NCBI GenBank assembly: GCA_946186575.1
Contig: CAMHNO010000007.1
Location: forward strand, 1-64,000
DNA: 64,000 nt
Reading direction: 5' to 3'
Source: an uncultured Prevotellaceae bacterium
Lineage (GTDB): Bacteria; Bacteroidota; Bacteroidia; Bacteroidales; Muribaculaceae
A program made the translations under genes and the position numbers. The stretch's first letter is position 1; each line of letters begins with the position of its first letter. Shown in pieces: positions 37,069 through 46,054 of this stretch. The notes under the pieces were generated by a model. It was not told where the DNA came from. It made no database searches and was given only the letters and a program-made list of their open reading frames with translations.

Positions 37069-37542
37069 ATGAGAATAAGAAATGCAGAATGTCGCGACAT
37101 ACACCGCATTCATGAACTGTTGACTCAAGTCAATAACATTCATGCTCAGGGGCGTCCCGACTTATTTAAAAGTGGCAACCGTAAGTACACTGATGAGCAA
37201 CTCAAGAGCATTATAGCCGATACCGAGCACTCCCCTATTTTTGTGCTGACTGACGACAATGACATGGTGCTTGGTTATTGCTTCTGCCAAATAGAGCAAT
37301 TTATTAACGACAACAATCGCACCGATGTGAAGACTCTTTACATCGACGACCTGTGTGTTGATGAGGCTTATAGACGCCGGCATATTGCCCAGCGACTTTA
37401 TGATCATGTAGTTGACTATGCCCGCAACAACGGTTTCTACAATGTGACTCTCAACGTGTGGGAATGCAATCCTGGTGCACGTGCTTTCTACGACAAGTGT
37501 GGCATGAAGCCATTGAAAACTTATCTCGAAACAATACTTTGA
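37069..37542 (+). CDS. GNAT-family N-acetyltransferase
   Basis: The 157-residue protein has the GNAT fold. An N-terminal MRIRNAECRDIHRIHELL segment opens it. The central VKTLYIDDLCVDEAYRRRHIAQRLYDHV (in parts) contains the acetyl-CoA-binding R-R-x-x-I-A motif. The C-terminal NVWECNPGARAFYDKCGMKP follows. I start at 37069, because the longer frame to 36943 crosses a promoter-like box and reads as non-coding. Its stop codon is 2 bp before the nitroreductase ATG, so the two are tightly coupled. Substrate unknown. Confidence 0.85.
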   Translation: MRIRNAECRDIHRIHELLTQVNNIHAQGRPDLFKSGNRKYTDEQLKSIIADTEHSPIFVLTDDNDMVLGYCFCQIEQFINDNNRTDVKTLYIDDLCVDEAYRRRHIAQRLYDHVVDYARNNGFYNVTLNVWECNPGARAFYDKCGMKPLKTYLETIL

Positions 37543-37544
37543 AC

Positions 37545-38219
37545 ATGGATATAATTGAAGCAATTAAGAATCGACATTCGGTTAGGCATTACACAGAGCA
37601 ACCTATTGAGACTGAGAAAATCGAAAGGCTGCGACAACTTGTCGAGGAGTGTAATGCTCAAAGTGGACTGCACATACAGCTAATAACCGATGAGCCTCGC
37701 TCCTTTGGCGAAAGCCTGCTGGCACGATATGGTAAGTTCTCTAATGTGAAGAACTATTTTGCAATGATTGGTAAGAAATGTGTAGAACTTGACCAAACTG
37801 TGGGTTACTATGGTGAGCGACTTGTGCTTGAAGCACAGATGATGGGCTTGAACACTTGCTGGGTGGGACTGAGTTACAAGAAGATAAGCAGTGCCCTTAA
37901 TATTGCCAGCGATGAGAAGCTTGTGTGTGTGATCTCTGTTGGCTATGGTGCGACACCAGGCATTGACCATAAGCGTAAGTCGCCCGATAGAGTAAGCGTG
38001 ACCGATGTCAGAACTGCTCCGCAATGGTACAAGCAGGGTGTGGCTTGTGCCCTACTCGCTCCCACTGCCATTAATCAGCAGAAATTCAAGTTTACGCTCC
38101 ATGCAGGTAGCAAAGTGAGCCTAAAGGCTGGACTGGGCCCATACTCAAAAGTTGACTTGGGCATCGTGAAATATCACTTTGAGGCTGGTGCTGGAATCAA
38201 GAATTTCGAGTGGGAATAA
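37545..38219 (+). CDS. Nitroreductase-family protein
   Basis: Flavin (FMN) oxidoreductase fold. The 224-residue protein begins MDIIEAIKNRHSVRHY, with the RHSVR FMN-binding motif near residue 9. It continues with LVLEAQMMGLNTCWVGLSYKK and CVISVGYGATP. The C-terminal part has two further segments (SPDRVSVTDV, CALLAPTAINQQKFKFTL) typical of the two-lobed variant common in anaerobes. The ATG at 37545 directly follows the GNAT stop codon. True substrate unknown. Confidence 0.85.
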   Translation: MDIIEAIKNRHSVRHYTEQPIETEKIERLRQLVEECNAQSGLHIQLITDEPRSFGESLLARYGKFSNVKNYFAMIGKKCVELDQTVGYYGERLVLEAQMMGLNTCWVGLSYKKISSALNIASDEKLVCVISVGYGATPGIDHKRKSPDRVSVTDVRTAPQWYKQGVACALLAPTAINQQKFKFTLHAGSKVSLKAGLGPYSKVDLGIVKYHFEAGAGIKNFEWE

Positions 38220-38246
38220 ATACTTAACCCAGTAATACAAACAAGA

Positions 38247-38280
38247 AAGAAGCGCTTGTCAACAACGATAAGCGCTTCTT
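38247..38280. terminator. Terminator between nitroreductase and the GH13 gene
   Basis: AAGAAGCGCTT (38247-38257) and AAGCGCTTCTT (38270-38280) form an 11-bp perfect stem between convergent genes. T-rich sequence follows modestly on both sides. Confidence 0.75.
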
Positions 38281-38303
38281 GTTGTGGATAATATTTCTAT
38301 TCT

Positions 38304-39638
38304 TTATCTCTTCTTGAGAATGAGATACTCAAATGGCTTGAGTGTCATGCTCTTGCGCAACTTTATGCGACGGCCTGTGTACATGTTGGTCACTCGAGTG
38401 TTTTTCCATCCAGTGGGAAGGGTGCCGAGAGTTTGCTCGGTGTTGCGCACATTGACGAGTACAAGGAACTTGCCCCTCTTGTCGCTACGCTCGAAGGCGA
38501 GGATGTCGTCGTCGGGGAAATAAGCTACATCACCGCTGCGGAAAGCTGAGTTTTTCTTGTAGATTGAAATCAGCTTCTTGTGGGTTTTCAGCACATTGGG
38601 ATTAGAGTTCCAGTCAACAGGAACGTAGTTGAAGAAGTTAATCTTCTCAGGATAAGCCACTTCTTGTGAACCATAGACGAGCATGCCGCCATGCAGGAAT
38701 GTTGTTGCAACAAATGCCGCTAAAGCTCCATCAACGCTACCAAATTGCTGCACAGTAGAATACTTTGTAGCTTCGTCGTGATTAGTAGTGAAGCGCAGTT
38801 TCACTTTGCCTGCAGGAATCTCACCATACTCTTGCTTGTCTACGTCAATCAGGTGACTTGCCTTCTGCCCTTTGACAAAGACGCGATCAAGAGCACCCAT
38901 GAAGTTCCAAGCATAGTTCATGTCGAAGCCGCCGTTGATGAGATTGCTTGGGTTGGCACCCTCAGCAAGCATGAGCAACTGTCGCTTGCCAGCAGCCTTG
39001 CGCAGGCGGGCAAACGCGTCGTTCCAGAAGTCGGTGGGCACCTGGTCGGCCACGTCGCAGCGCAGTCCGTCGAGCCCCACCTCGTTGATCCAGAACATCA
39101 TGGCGTCGATCATTGCCTCACGCATATCGTGGTTGTCGTAGTTGAGATCGGCGACATCGGTCCAGTCGGTGCCTGGTGGGAAAATGACATTGCCGTCCTT
39201 GTCCTGAGTGTACCAGTCTTTGTGGTCTTTCATCCACACGTTGTCCCATGCAGTGTGATTGGCAACCCAGTCGACTATGAGCGCCATGCCGTGGGCATGG
39301 CAAGAGTCGGCGAGGGCTTTCACATCGTCGATGGTGCCAAACTCGGGGTTGACAGCCTTGTAGTCGCTGATGGAATAAGGCGAATTCTTGCTCTTGATCT
39401 TTCCAATGGGATAGATAGGCATCACCCACATCACATTTGCACCGAGCTTGCTGATTTCACCCACTCGCTGAGCTACTGCCTTGAGCGAATTGCTTGGGGC
39501 AAACACTCGAGGGTTCACTTGATACATGACCACGTCTTTCACTGCCGGCAACTTGAAGTTGATGTTCCGGGCATTGACAGTGGGAGTTGTGCTTATTACT
39601 AATGCTAATAAGCATGAGATTAAAATGAATTTCTTCAT
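38304..39638 (-). CDS. GH13 alpha-amylase-family glycoside hydrolase, secreted
   Basis: Breaks or rearranges alpha-glucans. The 444-residue protein has a signal peptide (MKKFILISCLLALVISTTPTVNA, in parts) and a TIM barrel with the conserved regions DWVANHT (about 123-129) and GLRCDVAD (nucleophile Asp195). AEGANP (acid/base Glu226) and TTNHDEA (Asp288) follow. A short beta-domain ends the protein. I use the ATG at 39638, where the signal peptide begins, rather than the frame start at 39698. No SusC/SusD genes or regulator are adjacent, so it is not in a typical starch locus. Confidence 0.9.
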   Translation of the reverse strand: MKKFILISCLLALVISTTPTVNARNINFKLPAVKDVVMYQVNPRVFAPSNSLKAVAQRVGEISKLGANVMWVMPIYPIGKIKSKNSPYSISDYKAVNPEFGTIDDVKALADSCHAHGMALIVDWVANHTAWDNVWMKDHKDWYTQDKDGNVIFPPGTDWTDVADLNYDNHDMREAMIDAMMFWINEVGLDGLRCDVADQVPTDFWNDAFARLRKAAGKRQLLMLAEGANPSNLINGGFDMNYAWNFMGALDRVFVKGQKASHLIDVDKQEYGEIPAGKVKLRFTTNHDEATKYSTVQQFGSVDGALAAFVATTFLHGGMLVYGSQEVAYPEKINFFNYVPVDWNSNPNVLKTHKKLISIYKKNSAFRSGDVAYFPDDDILAFERSDKRGKFLVLVNVRNTEQTLGTLPTGWKNTRVTNMYTGRRIKLRKSMTLKPFEYLILKKR

Positions 39639-39765
39639 GACTGACAAAAATGTGTGTTTTTGATATGTTATTAAAATGAGGATATGTTTATTTTGCAAAA
39701 TTCGTCATTTTTCTCGATAAAACAAATTATTTGTTTGATTTGTTTTGCTATTATCACTGCATTTG

Positions 39766-41670
39766 TCATGTTGTGTAGAAGTCGTCGTCAAGATGTTTGA
39801 GATAGCCCTCGTCGACGAGCATTGACACCATGTCTATTATCTCGTCTTTGGGAAAAGATAGGGTTTTGACGAAATCTTCAAGAAGTCGAGGTTTGAGTTG
39901 CGCCATGTAGAGAATCCCTTCCTGTACGTCTTGTGGTGTGTGTGACTCTCTCTTGCGCTTTTCGATGCACGTGTCGCAGTGGCCGCAAGGTTGCGGTGAC
40001 TCGTCGCCAAAGTAGTTGACAAGGAATTGCTCGCGGCAGATGTCGTCGCTGTAGGAATATGATATCACAGCATCGATGCGCTTCTCCATGCGTTCTCGTT
40101 GATTTTCATAGACCGAGCGAGGAATTGCTACATGTTGTGGCTCTTCGCGCGAAGTGGTGTAGATGATATAAGGTGTGCGCTTGCGTGGAACATAGTGTAG
40201 CAAGTGCATCCTGTTGAGCTCAAGCAGCGAGGTGTAGATGGTTTCGTGAGTGAGATGGTATCGATAAGAAATCACGTCTTCATTGATGAAAACATAGTCG
40301 GCAAAAAGCCCTGAGTAGGTGCGGAGCAGAGCCTGAAGCACTTCGTCGGCACGCGGTGTTGTGGTGGGGATGTTGTAGAGCTGGTCTTTGTTTGCAAGAA
40401 TCATGACACGCGACTGTGACTCTATCTCTTCAACAAACTGGATGTAGCCAGCCTGCGTGAGAATGCGCAAGGCATTGTGGGTGGGCAGCACTGGCAGTTT
40501 GAAAGTGCTGCAAAATAGGTTGAAGTTAAAGTCGAGCATCTGTCCGTAGCCTTCGCCAAGTGCAACCTCAAGAAAATTGCCTACTCGCTCATAAACTTTG
40601 CGTATGAAGTCCTTCTCGGGGAATGCTTCGCTCAAGTGCCGCTTGAGCACTGCCTTGTCGGTTGCTTTAACCAGCATCACGGCATAGGAACGCTTGCCGT
40701 CACGCCCAGCCCTACCGGCTTCCTGAAAATACTCTTCGAGAGAGTTGGGAATGTCGATGTGCGTCACCAGCCTTACATCAGGTTTGTCGATCCCCATCCC
40801 AAAGGCGTTGGTGGCGACAATTACCCTTATCTCATCATTTTTCCACTTGTTCTGCTTGTCTTCTTTCTCCTCAATGCTGAGTCCGGCATGGTAGTAATCG
40901 GCACTAAGCCCGTTGCGCCTAAGTTCGTCGCTGATGAGCTTTGTGCGCTTGCGGCTACGCACATAGACTATAGCCGATCCTGGCACCGATTTCATGATGT
41001 GGACAAGCTCGCTCATCTTCTCGGTAGTGTGTCGCACGACATAGGAGATGTTGTTTCTCACGAAGCTTGTTCTGAAGACGTTACAAGCTCTGAATTGAAG
41101 CTTTTCTTGAATGTCGTCAACTACGAGAGGAGTTGCTGTTGCAGTGAGTGCCAGTACTGGAACTTGTGGGAAAACTTTGCGCAGAGCAGCAATCTTGAGG
41201 AATGATGGCCTGAAGTCATATCCCCACTGCGATATGCAGTGAGCCTCGTCTACGACAATCATGCACACATTAAGCTTCCTGATGCGGTCAATGAAGTTTG
41301 TGCTTTCGAGTCTCTCGGGTGAGACATATAGGAACTTATAATTGCCATTAAGACATTTTTCCATCACCTTGCGATTCTCGGCCATGCTCAGACCTGCATG
41401 CAGATATGTAGCTTTTATCTTGCGAGCAATAAGGTTGTCGACCTGGTCTTTCATCAATGAGATGATGGGTGTCACCACAATGGCGATGCCGTCCATTGCC
41501 ATTGTGGGTACTTGAAATGTGATAGACTTTCCGCCTCCAGTTGGCATCAGTCCAAGAGTATCGCGCCCTTCAAGAACTGACATGATGATGTCTTCTTGAA
41601 GCGCGCGAAACTGGTCGAATCCCCAGTATTTTTTCAGTATACTGAGAATGTTTTTCTCATTGGGCCTCAT
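39766..41670 (-). CDS. recQ: ATP-dependent DNA helicase RecQ
   Basis: 3'-5' superfamily 2 helicase for recombination and fork repair. The 634-residue protein has Walker A MPTGGGKSITFQ (about 39-50), the DEAH box in DEAHCISQWGYDFRPSF, and motif VI in EYFQEAGRAGRDGK. A zinc-binding RQC region follows (CREQFLVNYFGD, CGHCDTC). It ends soon after a winged-helix-like segment, with no clear HRDC domain. Its start overlaps the end of recJ by 14 bp, so recJ and recQ are translationally coupled. Confidence 0.94.
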   Translation of the reverse strand: MRPNEKNILSILKKYWGFDQFRALQEDIIMSVLEGRDTLGLMPTGGGKSITFQVPTMAMDGIAIVVTPIISLMKDQVDNLIARKIKATYLHAGLSMAENRKVMEKCLNGNYKFLYVSPERLESTNFIDRIRKLNVCMIVVDEAHCISQWGYDFRPSFLKIAALRKVFPQVPVLALTATATPLVVDDIQEKLQFRACNVFRTSFVRNNISYVVRHTTEKMSELVHIMKSVPGSAIVYVRSRKRTKLISDELRRNGLSADYYHAGLSIEEKEDKQNKWKNDEIRVIVATNAFGMGIDKPDVRLVTHIDIPNSLEEYFQEAGRAGRDGKRSYAVMLVKATDKAVLKRHLSEAFPEKDFIRKVYERVGNFLEVALGEGYGQMLDFNFNLFCSTFKLPVLPTHNALRILTQAGYIQFVEEIESQSRVMILANKDQLYNIPTTTPRADEVLQALLRTYSGLFADYVFINEDVISYRYHLTHETIYTSLLELNRMHLLHYVPRKRTPYIIYTTSREEPQHVAIPRSVYENQRERMEKRIDAVISYSYSDDICREQFLVNYFGDESPQPCGHCDTCIEKRKRESHTPQDVQEGILYMAQLKPRLLEDFVKTLSFPKDEIIDMVSMLVDEGYLKHLDDDFYTT

Positions 41671-43396
41671 TGCTTGTTCTGATGCCTTTGATAAGCAACT
41701 GCAACGAAACCGAATTGCGATGCTTGTTTTCCTCTACTGTGTAGATGATGTCGAATGGCTCACCCTTCTTGATGTGCTCGAAGTACTCTCCCATTCCAAA
41801 AGCAATGCCGTTCATAGTCTTGCCCGACTTGGGGTCAACGACATCAAGCTTGATGTGCTCTAATTTCTTGCCCACAAGTTTGCTTGTTCCAGCGTCGTGA
41901 CATCCTTTGGTGATGAACACCGGCTTCTGGTTTTCGGGACCAAATGGGTTAAATAGCTTCATGTAGCGCACGAAAGAGTCATTTATTTCGTCGAAGCTCA
42001 ACTCGCAGTCGATGTCAATCGATGGCGTTACTTGGTCGGTCTCGATGTGAGTTTCGACATACTCTTCAAGCCTGCGCTTGAATTCGGGGATGTTTTCTTC
42101 TTTGAGGGTGAGGCCCACAGCATTTGTGTGACCGCCAAAGTTCTCGAGCAGGTCGCGATTGCTCTTGATGGCTGCATAGATGTCGAACCCCCTGACCGAG
42201 CGCGACGAACCAGTTGCATAACCGTCGTTGCTGTAAGTGAGCACCACCGATGGCCGGAAGTATAACTCCGATAGTCGTGATGCCACAATGCCGATGATTC
42301 CCTTGTGCCAGTCGCGGTTGTAGAGCACAATAGGCTTTTTCGACCCCATTTCTTCCTTGTGGTTCTCGATGATGGCATTGGCCTCTTCTGTGATATTGCG
42401 GTCCAGCTCCTTGCGACTCTGGTTGTAGCTGTCGATTTTCTTGATAATCTCGTAGGCGGCCGATGAATTGCGCGTGATGAGCAGCTCCACCGAGTCCTGC
42501 CCCGACTGCATGCGGCCCGAGGCATTGATCAGTGGCCCAATCTTGAAGATGATGTCGCTGATTGTGATTTCCTTGCGCTGCAGGCGGCACAGGCGCAAGA
42601 TGCTGCGCAGGCCCGCACAGGGGTTGTTGTTCAGGCGCTTGATGCCGTAGTGTGCAAGAATGCGGTTCTCGCCAGTGAGAGGCACCAGGTCGGCGGCAAT
42701 GCTCACTGCGAGCAGGTCGAGCGAATTCTCGAGGTCGTACATGTTGTCGATGCCATTGCTCTTGGCAAAGCCTTGCATGAATTTGTAGCCCACACCGCAA
42801 CCCGACAGGTCTTTGTAGGGATACTTGTCGTCGCTGAGCTTGGGATTGAGAATGGCAGCTGCATCGGGCAACACATCATCAGGGACGTGATGGTCGCAGA
42901 TGATGAAGTCGATTCCCTTCGACTTGGCATAAGCAATCTCGTCAACTGCCTTGATGCCACAATCGAGCACAATTATGAGTTTAACACCGATGCTCTGGGC
43001 ATAGTCAATGCCCTGCATCGATATTCCATAACCTTCGTCTTCTCGCGTGGGAATATAGTACTCCACGTTAGAATAGAAGCGTTGCAAGTAGCGGTAGACC
43101 AGCGCCACCGCTGTGGTTCCGTCTACGTCATAATCGCCATAGACCATTACTTTTTCTTTTGCCCCCAAGGCCTGATTGAGCCTTTCTACTGCTTTTTTCA
43201 TATCCCGCATCAAGAAGGGATCGGGCAGCTGGCTGAGCGAGGGATAGAAGAAGTCGCGCACCTGTTCGGGCGTCTTCACTCCACGCAACACCAAAAGCCG
43301 AGCTATAGAAGGGCATTCTGGGAACTGAACCGCCAGACGCTCCTCTATCTTCTTTTCTTCGGATGTAAGGGGCAAATAAATCCATTTACTTGTCAT
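41657..43396 (-). CDS. recJ: Single-stranded-DNA exonuclease RecJ
   Basis: 5'-3' ssDNA exonuclease that works with RecQ at broken forks. The 579-residue protein has the DHH-family metal motifs DYDVDGTTAVAL (about 86-97), LDCGIKAVDE and ICDHHVPDD. The DHHA1 part is marked by GSSRSVRGFDIYAAI and NFGGHTNAVGLTL. A C-terminal OB-like domain follows. It overlaps recQ by 14 bp. The nearest good promoter is 325-356 bp upstream (43721-43752). Confidence 0.95.
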   Translation of the reverse strand: MTSKWIYLPLTSEEKKIEERLAVQFPECPSIARLLVLRGVKTPEQVRDFFYPSLSQLPDPFLMRDMKKAVERLNQALGAKEKVMVYGDYDVDGTTAVALVYRYLQRFYSNVEYYIPTREDEGYGISMQGIDYAQSIGVKLIIVLDCGIKAVDEIAYAKSKGIDFIICDHHVPDDVLPDAAAILNPKLSDDKYPYKDLSGCGVGYKFMQGFAKSNGIDNMYDLENSLDLLAVSIAADLVPLTGENRILAHYGIKRLNNNPCAGLRSILRLCRLQRKEITISDIIFKIGPLINASGRMQSGQDSVELLITRNSSAAYEIIKKIDSYNQSRKELDRNITEEANAIIENHKEEMGSKKPIVLYNRDWHKGIIGIVASRLSELYFRPSVVLTYSNDGYATGSSRSVRGFDIYAAIKSNRDLLENFGGHTNAVGLTLKEENIPEFKRRLEEYVETHIETDQVTPSIDIDCELSFDEINDSFVRYMKLFNPFGPENQKPVFITKGCHDAGTSKLVGKKLEHIKLDVVDPKSGKTMNGIAFGMGEYFEHIKKGEPFDIIYTVEENKHRNSVSLQLLIKGIRTSNEAQ

Positions 43397-43720
43397 TTAT
43401 GTTGTTCTTTAATTGGCTGGATTGTAGCTCACTGGCACTCTTGCAGTGAGAGGTAGAGAAAGGTTTATTACAATATTAAGCGGCCGGGCTTGTAGCAACG
43501 AGATTGGTAAAAAAATTAACATGTCTTCACAATGCGCTGCAACGACTCAAGCCTTGTCATGAGTGCAATGCTGCTTGCTACTATTATTATAGTTGCAGCA
43601 TGTGTCTCAAATGGCTTTGAATCTCATTATCAACTACTTTGCAGCCTATGGTTTTTCGTTTTGTTCCGACCTTAGGTGCTAATTTTTGCCTATAGTTGAC
43701 CAAACTTAATATTTTTCATT
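43397..43720 (-). ncRNA. Candidate untranslated transcript or long leader upstream of recJ
   Basis: About 320 bases without a credible ORF on the minus strand, downstream of a consensus promoter. A 7-bp hairpin CTCACTG/CAGTGAG (43433-43455) and a T-run on the minus strand (A-run about 43510-43516) lie in it. The product is either a 200-320-nt small RNA or a long recJ 5' leader. I see no match to a known RNA family. Confidence 0.3.
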
Positions 43721-43752
43721 ACAAAATTAATGCAAATAACACGCTAAACAAA
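43721..43752 (-). promoter_or_regulatory. Consensus promoter upstream of recJ region
   Basis: On the minus strand TTTG (43749-43752), exactly 20 bases, then TAATTTTG (43721-43728). Both elements are perfect. It lies between the subtilase stop codon and recJ. Confidence 0.6.
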
Positions 43753-43856
43753 ATATAATGGAATAAATTTTAAGTAGCAACAATATAAATTATCAATATT
43801 TATATTATATTAACAGTTGCATTCGAGCCAATTGTTCTTTTGGGAGCAGTGCATTG

Positions 43857-45944
43857 CTATTGACTTAATAATATAGTATATAAAAGCGAGATGTCGGTTG
43901 AGTTGATAGAGTTGTCGCCATTGATGTCGGCACACTCAATGTGGCGGATGCTGTTGCCCAGCATTATGTCGTAGAGGCACGACACATCGGCCGCGGTCAC
44001 TGCACCATCGCCGTCCACGTCGCCATGCAGCTTGGCGATGAGATACTTGATGCCTGCATCGATGTCGAGCTTGCCATAGCCCCATTTCTTGGCCGTGCCG
44101 CTTGTAGTATACTCGTCGCTATAGCAGGTGGCCGCCATGATTTCTCTCACATGGGCAGGCGACAAGCTCGGGTCGATTTCGAGCCACAGCGCTATGGCGC
44201 CAGCCACCATGGGTGTCGACATAGATGTGCCGCCCTCAAGACCGTATGGGTAATCGATGCCGCCTATGGTCACTTTGTCGACAATGTTGGCTGGATTGTG
44301 GTAGGTTTCAGCCCATCGGCTCACCGACGATGCCATCGCATAACCCGGTGCCACCAGGTCGGGGCGTTGCTTGTTGCGGGCATCAGGGCCAAAGCCCGAG
44401 AACTCGGCTATGTCATAGGGATGACAGTCGTCGTAGCTTACAGTGCTGCCGTCCATCATCACAAACGAATTGGTCGAGCAGTAGGCGCCAACCGATATCA
44501 CACTGTCGGCCGTGGCAAGGTCGCTCACTGAGCATCCATTGCCCCTGAGCCCGGTAGACCATCCCGTGAGTCCCGACTTGGAGTAAATTACCTGTCCGCC
44601 GCACCACCCCATCAACGTTTCGCCAGCCGGGGCGCGATTGATGATGCCTATGCGGTAGCGGCTGCGGTCGAGGCTTTTGTAGTTGGTCTCAATCAGTGAG
44701 TGAAACTTGCCGTTGTCTTCCAGGGCGCAGGCAAAGTAGAGCTCGCCTTCAAAATGTTGAGCAAACACGGGGTCGTTCTCGCTCGAGACCATGTAGACGC
44801 TGTCAAGTGCCGCATCGCGAGGCACATCAAGGCGATGAACCAGCGTGTCGGCTTTCACATCCCATATCACGATGTCTACTGTGTGGCGCGCCGGCGATTG
44901 CGACCACATGCTCGAGTAGCCTATCATGGGCTCGCGACTGTACCAGTTGGCCAGGAAAGTTGCCAGCGAGTCGCCCTCGCCTAACTTCTTGCGGATGTTC
45001 ATGGGCATGTCGGCATCGTTGCCTGCCGATACCACGCACACTCGCCCCGGGCCAGTCACTTCGTTGAAGAGTCGGCACAGCGTCGATGTGCCGTCGTGAG
45101 CTCCCACTTGGTCGCCGATGCTCATGTTGATCACTGCTGGCAGCTCCATCTTGTCGGCATAATCAAAGATATATTTAATTGAGTTGGCAATGTTCACGTC
45201 GGTGAGGGCGTTTGCGGGCATGCCACATGCCACAATCATAGCGCCAGTTGCCACACCGTGCAGGCCGTTGTCCAGGTATCCACCTGCGGCAGTTCCTGTG
45301 GTGTGAGTGCCGTGTGCCATAGAGCTGTCGTCGGTAGTGAGAGCGCTTATTTGTTCGGGAGTGGCATATTCACTACCTGGGAGCATCTCGCTGTCGATGA
45401 TAGGAGCTGTTCCGGTGCTGTCTTCGGGCAAATACACCCTCACAATGCGGTTTTTGCCGTAGTGGTCTATGAAATTGATGTGGTTGAAGTCAAAGCCCAC
45501 ATCTATCATTCCCACCACTACCCCACTGCCTGTGTTCACAGGGCTTGTATAGCCGTTGAAATTGTAGCTCATTGATGGGAAGTACGAGAGTTCGCGGGCC
45601 TTGGCGTTGCACAGCTCAAGGTGCCGTGCCACTTCGAGCGATTTAATCCCATGAACTTGTGCAATGCTGCCTACGCTACTCAGCTCGAAGGTGATGGTGG
45701 CAGTGTTGCCAAATCTTGCATTCACGGTTGCTCCCAGTGTGCTCAGCTGGTCAAGGACAATGGGTGAATCAACTGTGACAAATGCCTGAAGCAAGGGGGG
45801 GTGTTGCGATGCGCCCGGCGATTTTATTGCCGCATTGTGCCGAAGCTTGGCAAGCTCAATGACGGTGCGAGCAGGAAACACGCCAGCTATAGCCGCAATT
45901 GCTGCTACACAAAAGATTGAGAGTGATATTGCAAGTCTTTTCAT
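43857..45944 (-). CDS. Secreted subtilisin-like (S8) serine protease with dockerin-like tail
   Basis: The 695-residue protein has a signal peptide (SLSIFCVAAIAAIAGVFPA, about 7-25) and a propeptide-like N-domain. The S8 catalytic domain has Asp148 (GMIDVGFDF), His211 (AHGTHTTG), oxyanion Asn309 (SAGND) and Ser574 (GGTSMSTPMVAG). A large insert (about 320-480) separates the oxyanion and serine blocks. The last 60 residues hold two calcium-loop repeats (DVDGDGAVTAADV, DINGDNSINSTDI) with helices LYDIMLGNS and LYTILLS, as in dockerins. The tail resembles that of the protein at 14190-16193. Probably surface-attached or secreted. Confidence 0.9.
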   Translation of the reverse strand: MKRLAISLSIFCVAAIAAIAGVFPARTVIELAKLRHNAAIKSPGASQHPPLLQAFVTVDSPIVLDQLSTLGATVNARFGNTATITFELSSVGSIAQVHGIKSLEVARHLELCNAKARELSYFPSMSYNFNGYTSPVNTGSGVVVGMIDVGFDFNHINFIDHYGKNRIVRVYLPEDSTGTAPIIDSEMLPGSEYATPEQISALTTDDSSMAHGTHTTGTAAGGYLDNGLHGVATGAMIVACGMPANALTDVNIANSIKYIFDYADKMELPAVINMSIGDQVGAHDGTSTLCRLFNEVTGPGRVCVVSAGNDADMPMNIRKKLGEGDSLATFLANWYSREPMIGYSSMWSQSPARHTVDIVIWDVKADTLVHRLDVPRDAALDSVYMVSSENDPVFAQHFEGELYFACALEDNGKFHSLIETNYKSLDRSRYRIGIINRAPAGETLMGWCGGQVIYSKSGLTGWSTGLRGNGCSVSDLATADSVISVGAYCSTNSFVMMDGSTVSYDDCHPYDIAEFSGFGPDARNKQRPDLVAPGYAMASSVSRWAETYHNPANIVDKVTIGGIDYPYGLEGGTSMSTPMVAGAIALWLEIDPSLSPAHVREIMAATCYSDEYTTSGTAKKWGYGKLDIDAGIKYLIAKLHGDVDGDGAVTAADVSCLYDIMLGNSIRHIECADINGDNSINSTDISLLYTILLSQ

Positions 45945-45963
45945 GATATCTTTCTTTTTCTTG

Positions 45964-45995
45964 CAAATATACTAAATGCCTGGCAATAATACAAA
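45964..45995 (-). promoter_or_regulatory. Consensus promoter of the S8 protease gene
   Basis: On the minus strand TTTG (45992-45995), 20 bases, TATATTTG (45964-45971). All positions match. The -33 box lies inside the T-tract of the preceding gene's terminator. The predicted start is about 12 nt before the ATG at 45944. Confidence 0.65.
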
Positions 45996-46032
45996 AAAAC
46001 TGGTGAAGTATCGCTTTGCGAACTCCACCAGT
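45993..46032 (-). terminator. Terminator of the TPR gene at 46055
   Basis: ACTGGTG (45999-46005) pairs with CACCAGT (46026-46032), and an inner CGC/GCG pair extends the stem. On the minus strand seven T follow. It starts 23 bp after the stop codon. Confidence 0.8.
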
Positions 46033-46054
46033 ATATTAATGGATAAATGTGTTA

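Noticed and set aside
38745..39602. 285-codon plus-strand frame over the GH13 gene
   Set aside because: Antisense shadow of the amylase gene, which has all catalytic motifs on the other strand.
42066..42800. Long alternative frame on the minus strand inside recJ
   Set aside because: A shadow of recJ caused by its base composition; it is rich in Gln, Arg and His, with no domain.
43559..43675. 38-codon plus-strand ORF with a lipoprotein-like start (MSAMLLATIIIVAAC)
   Set aside because: No promoter or ribosome binding site supports it, the part after the cysteine reads as non-coding, and the better promoter in this gap points the other way.
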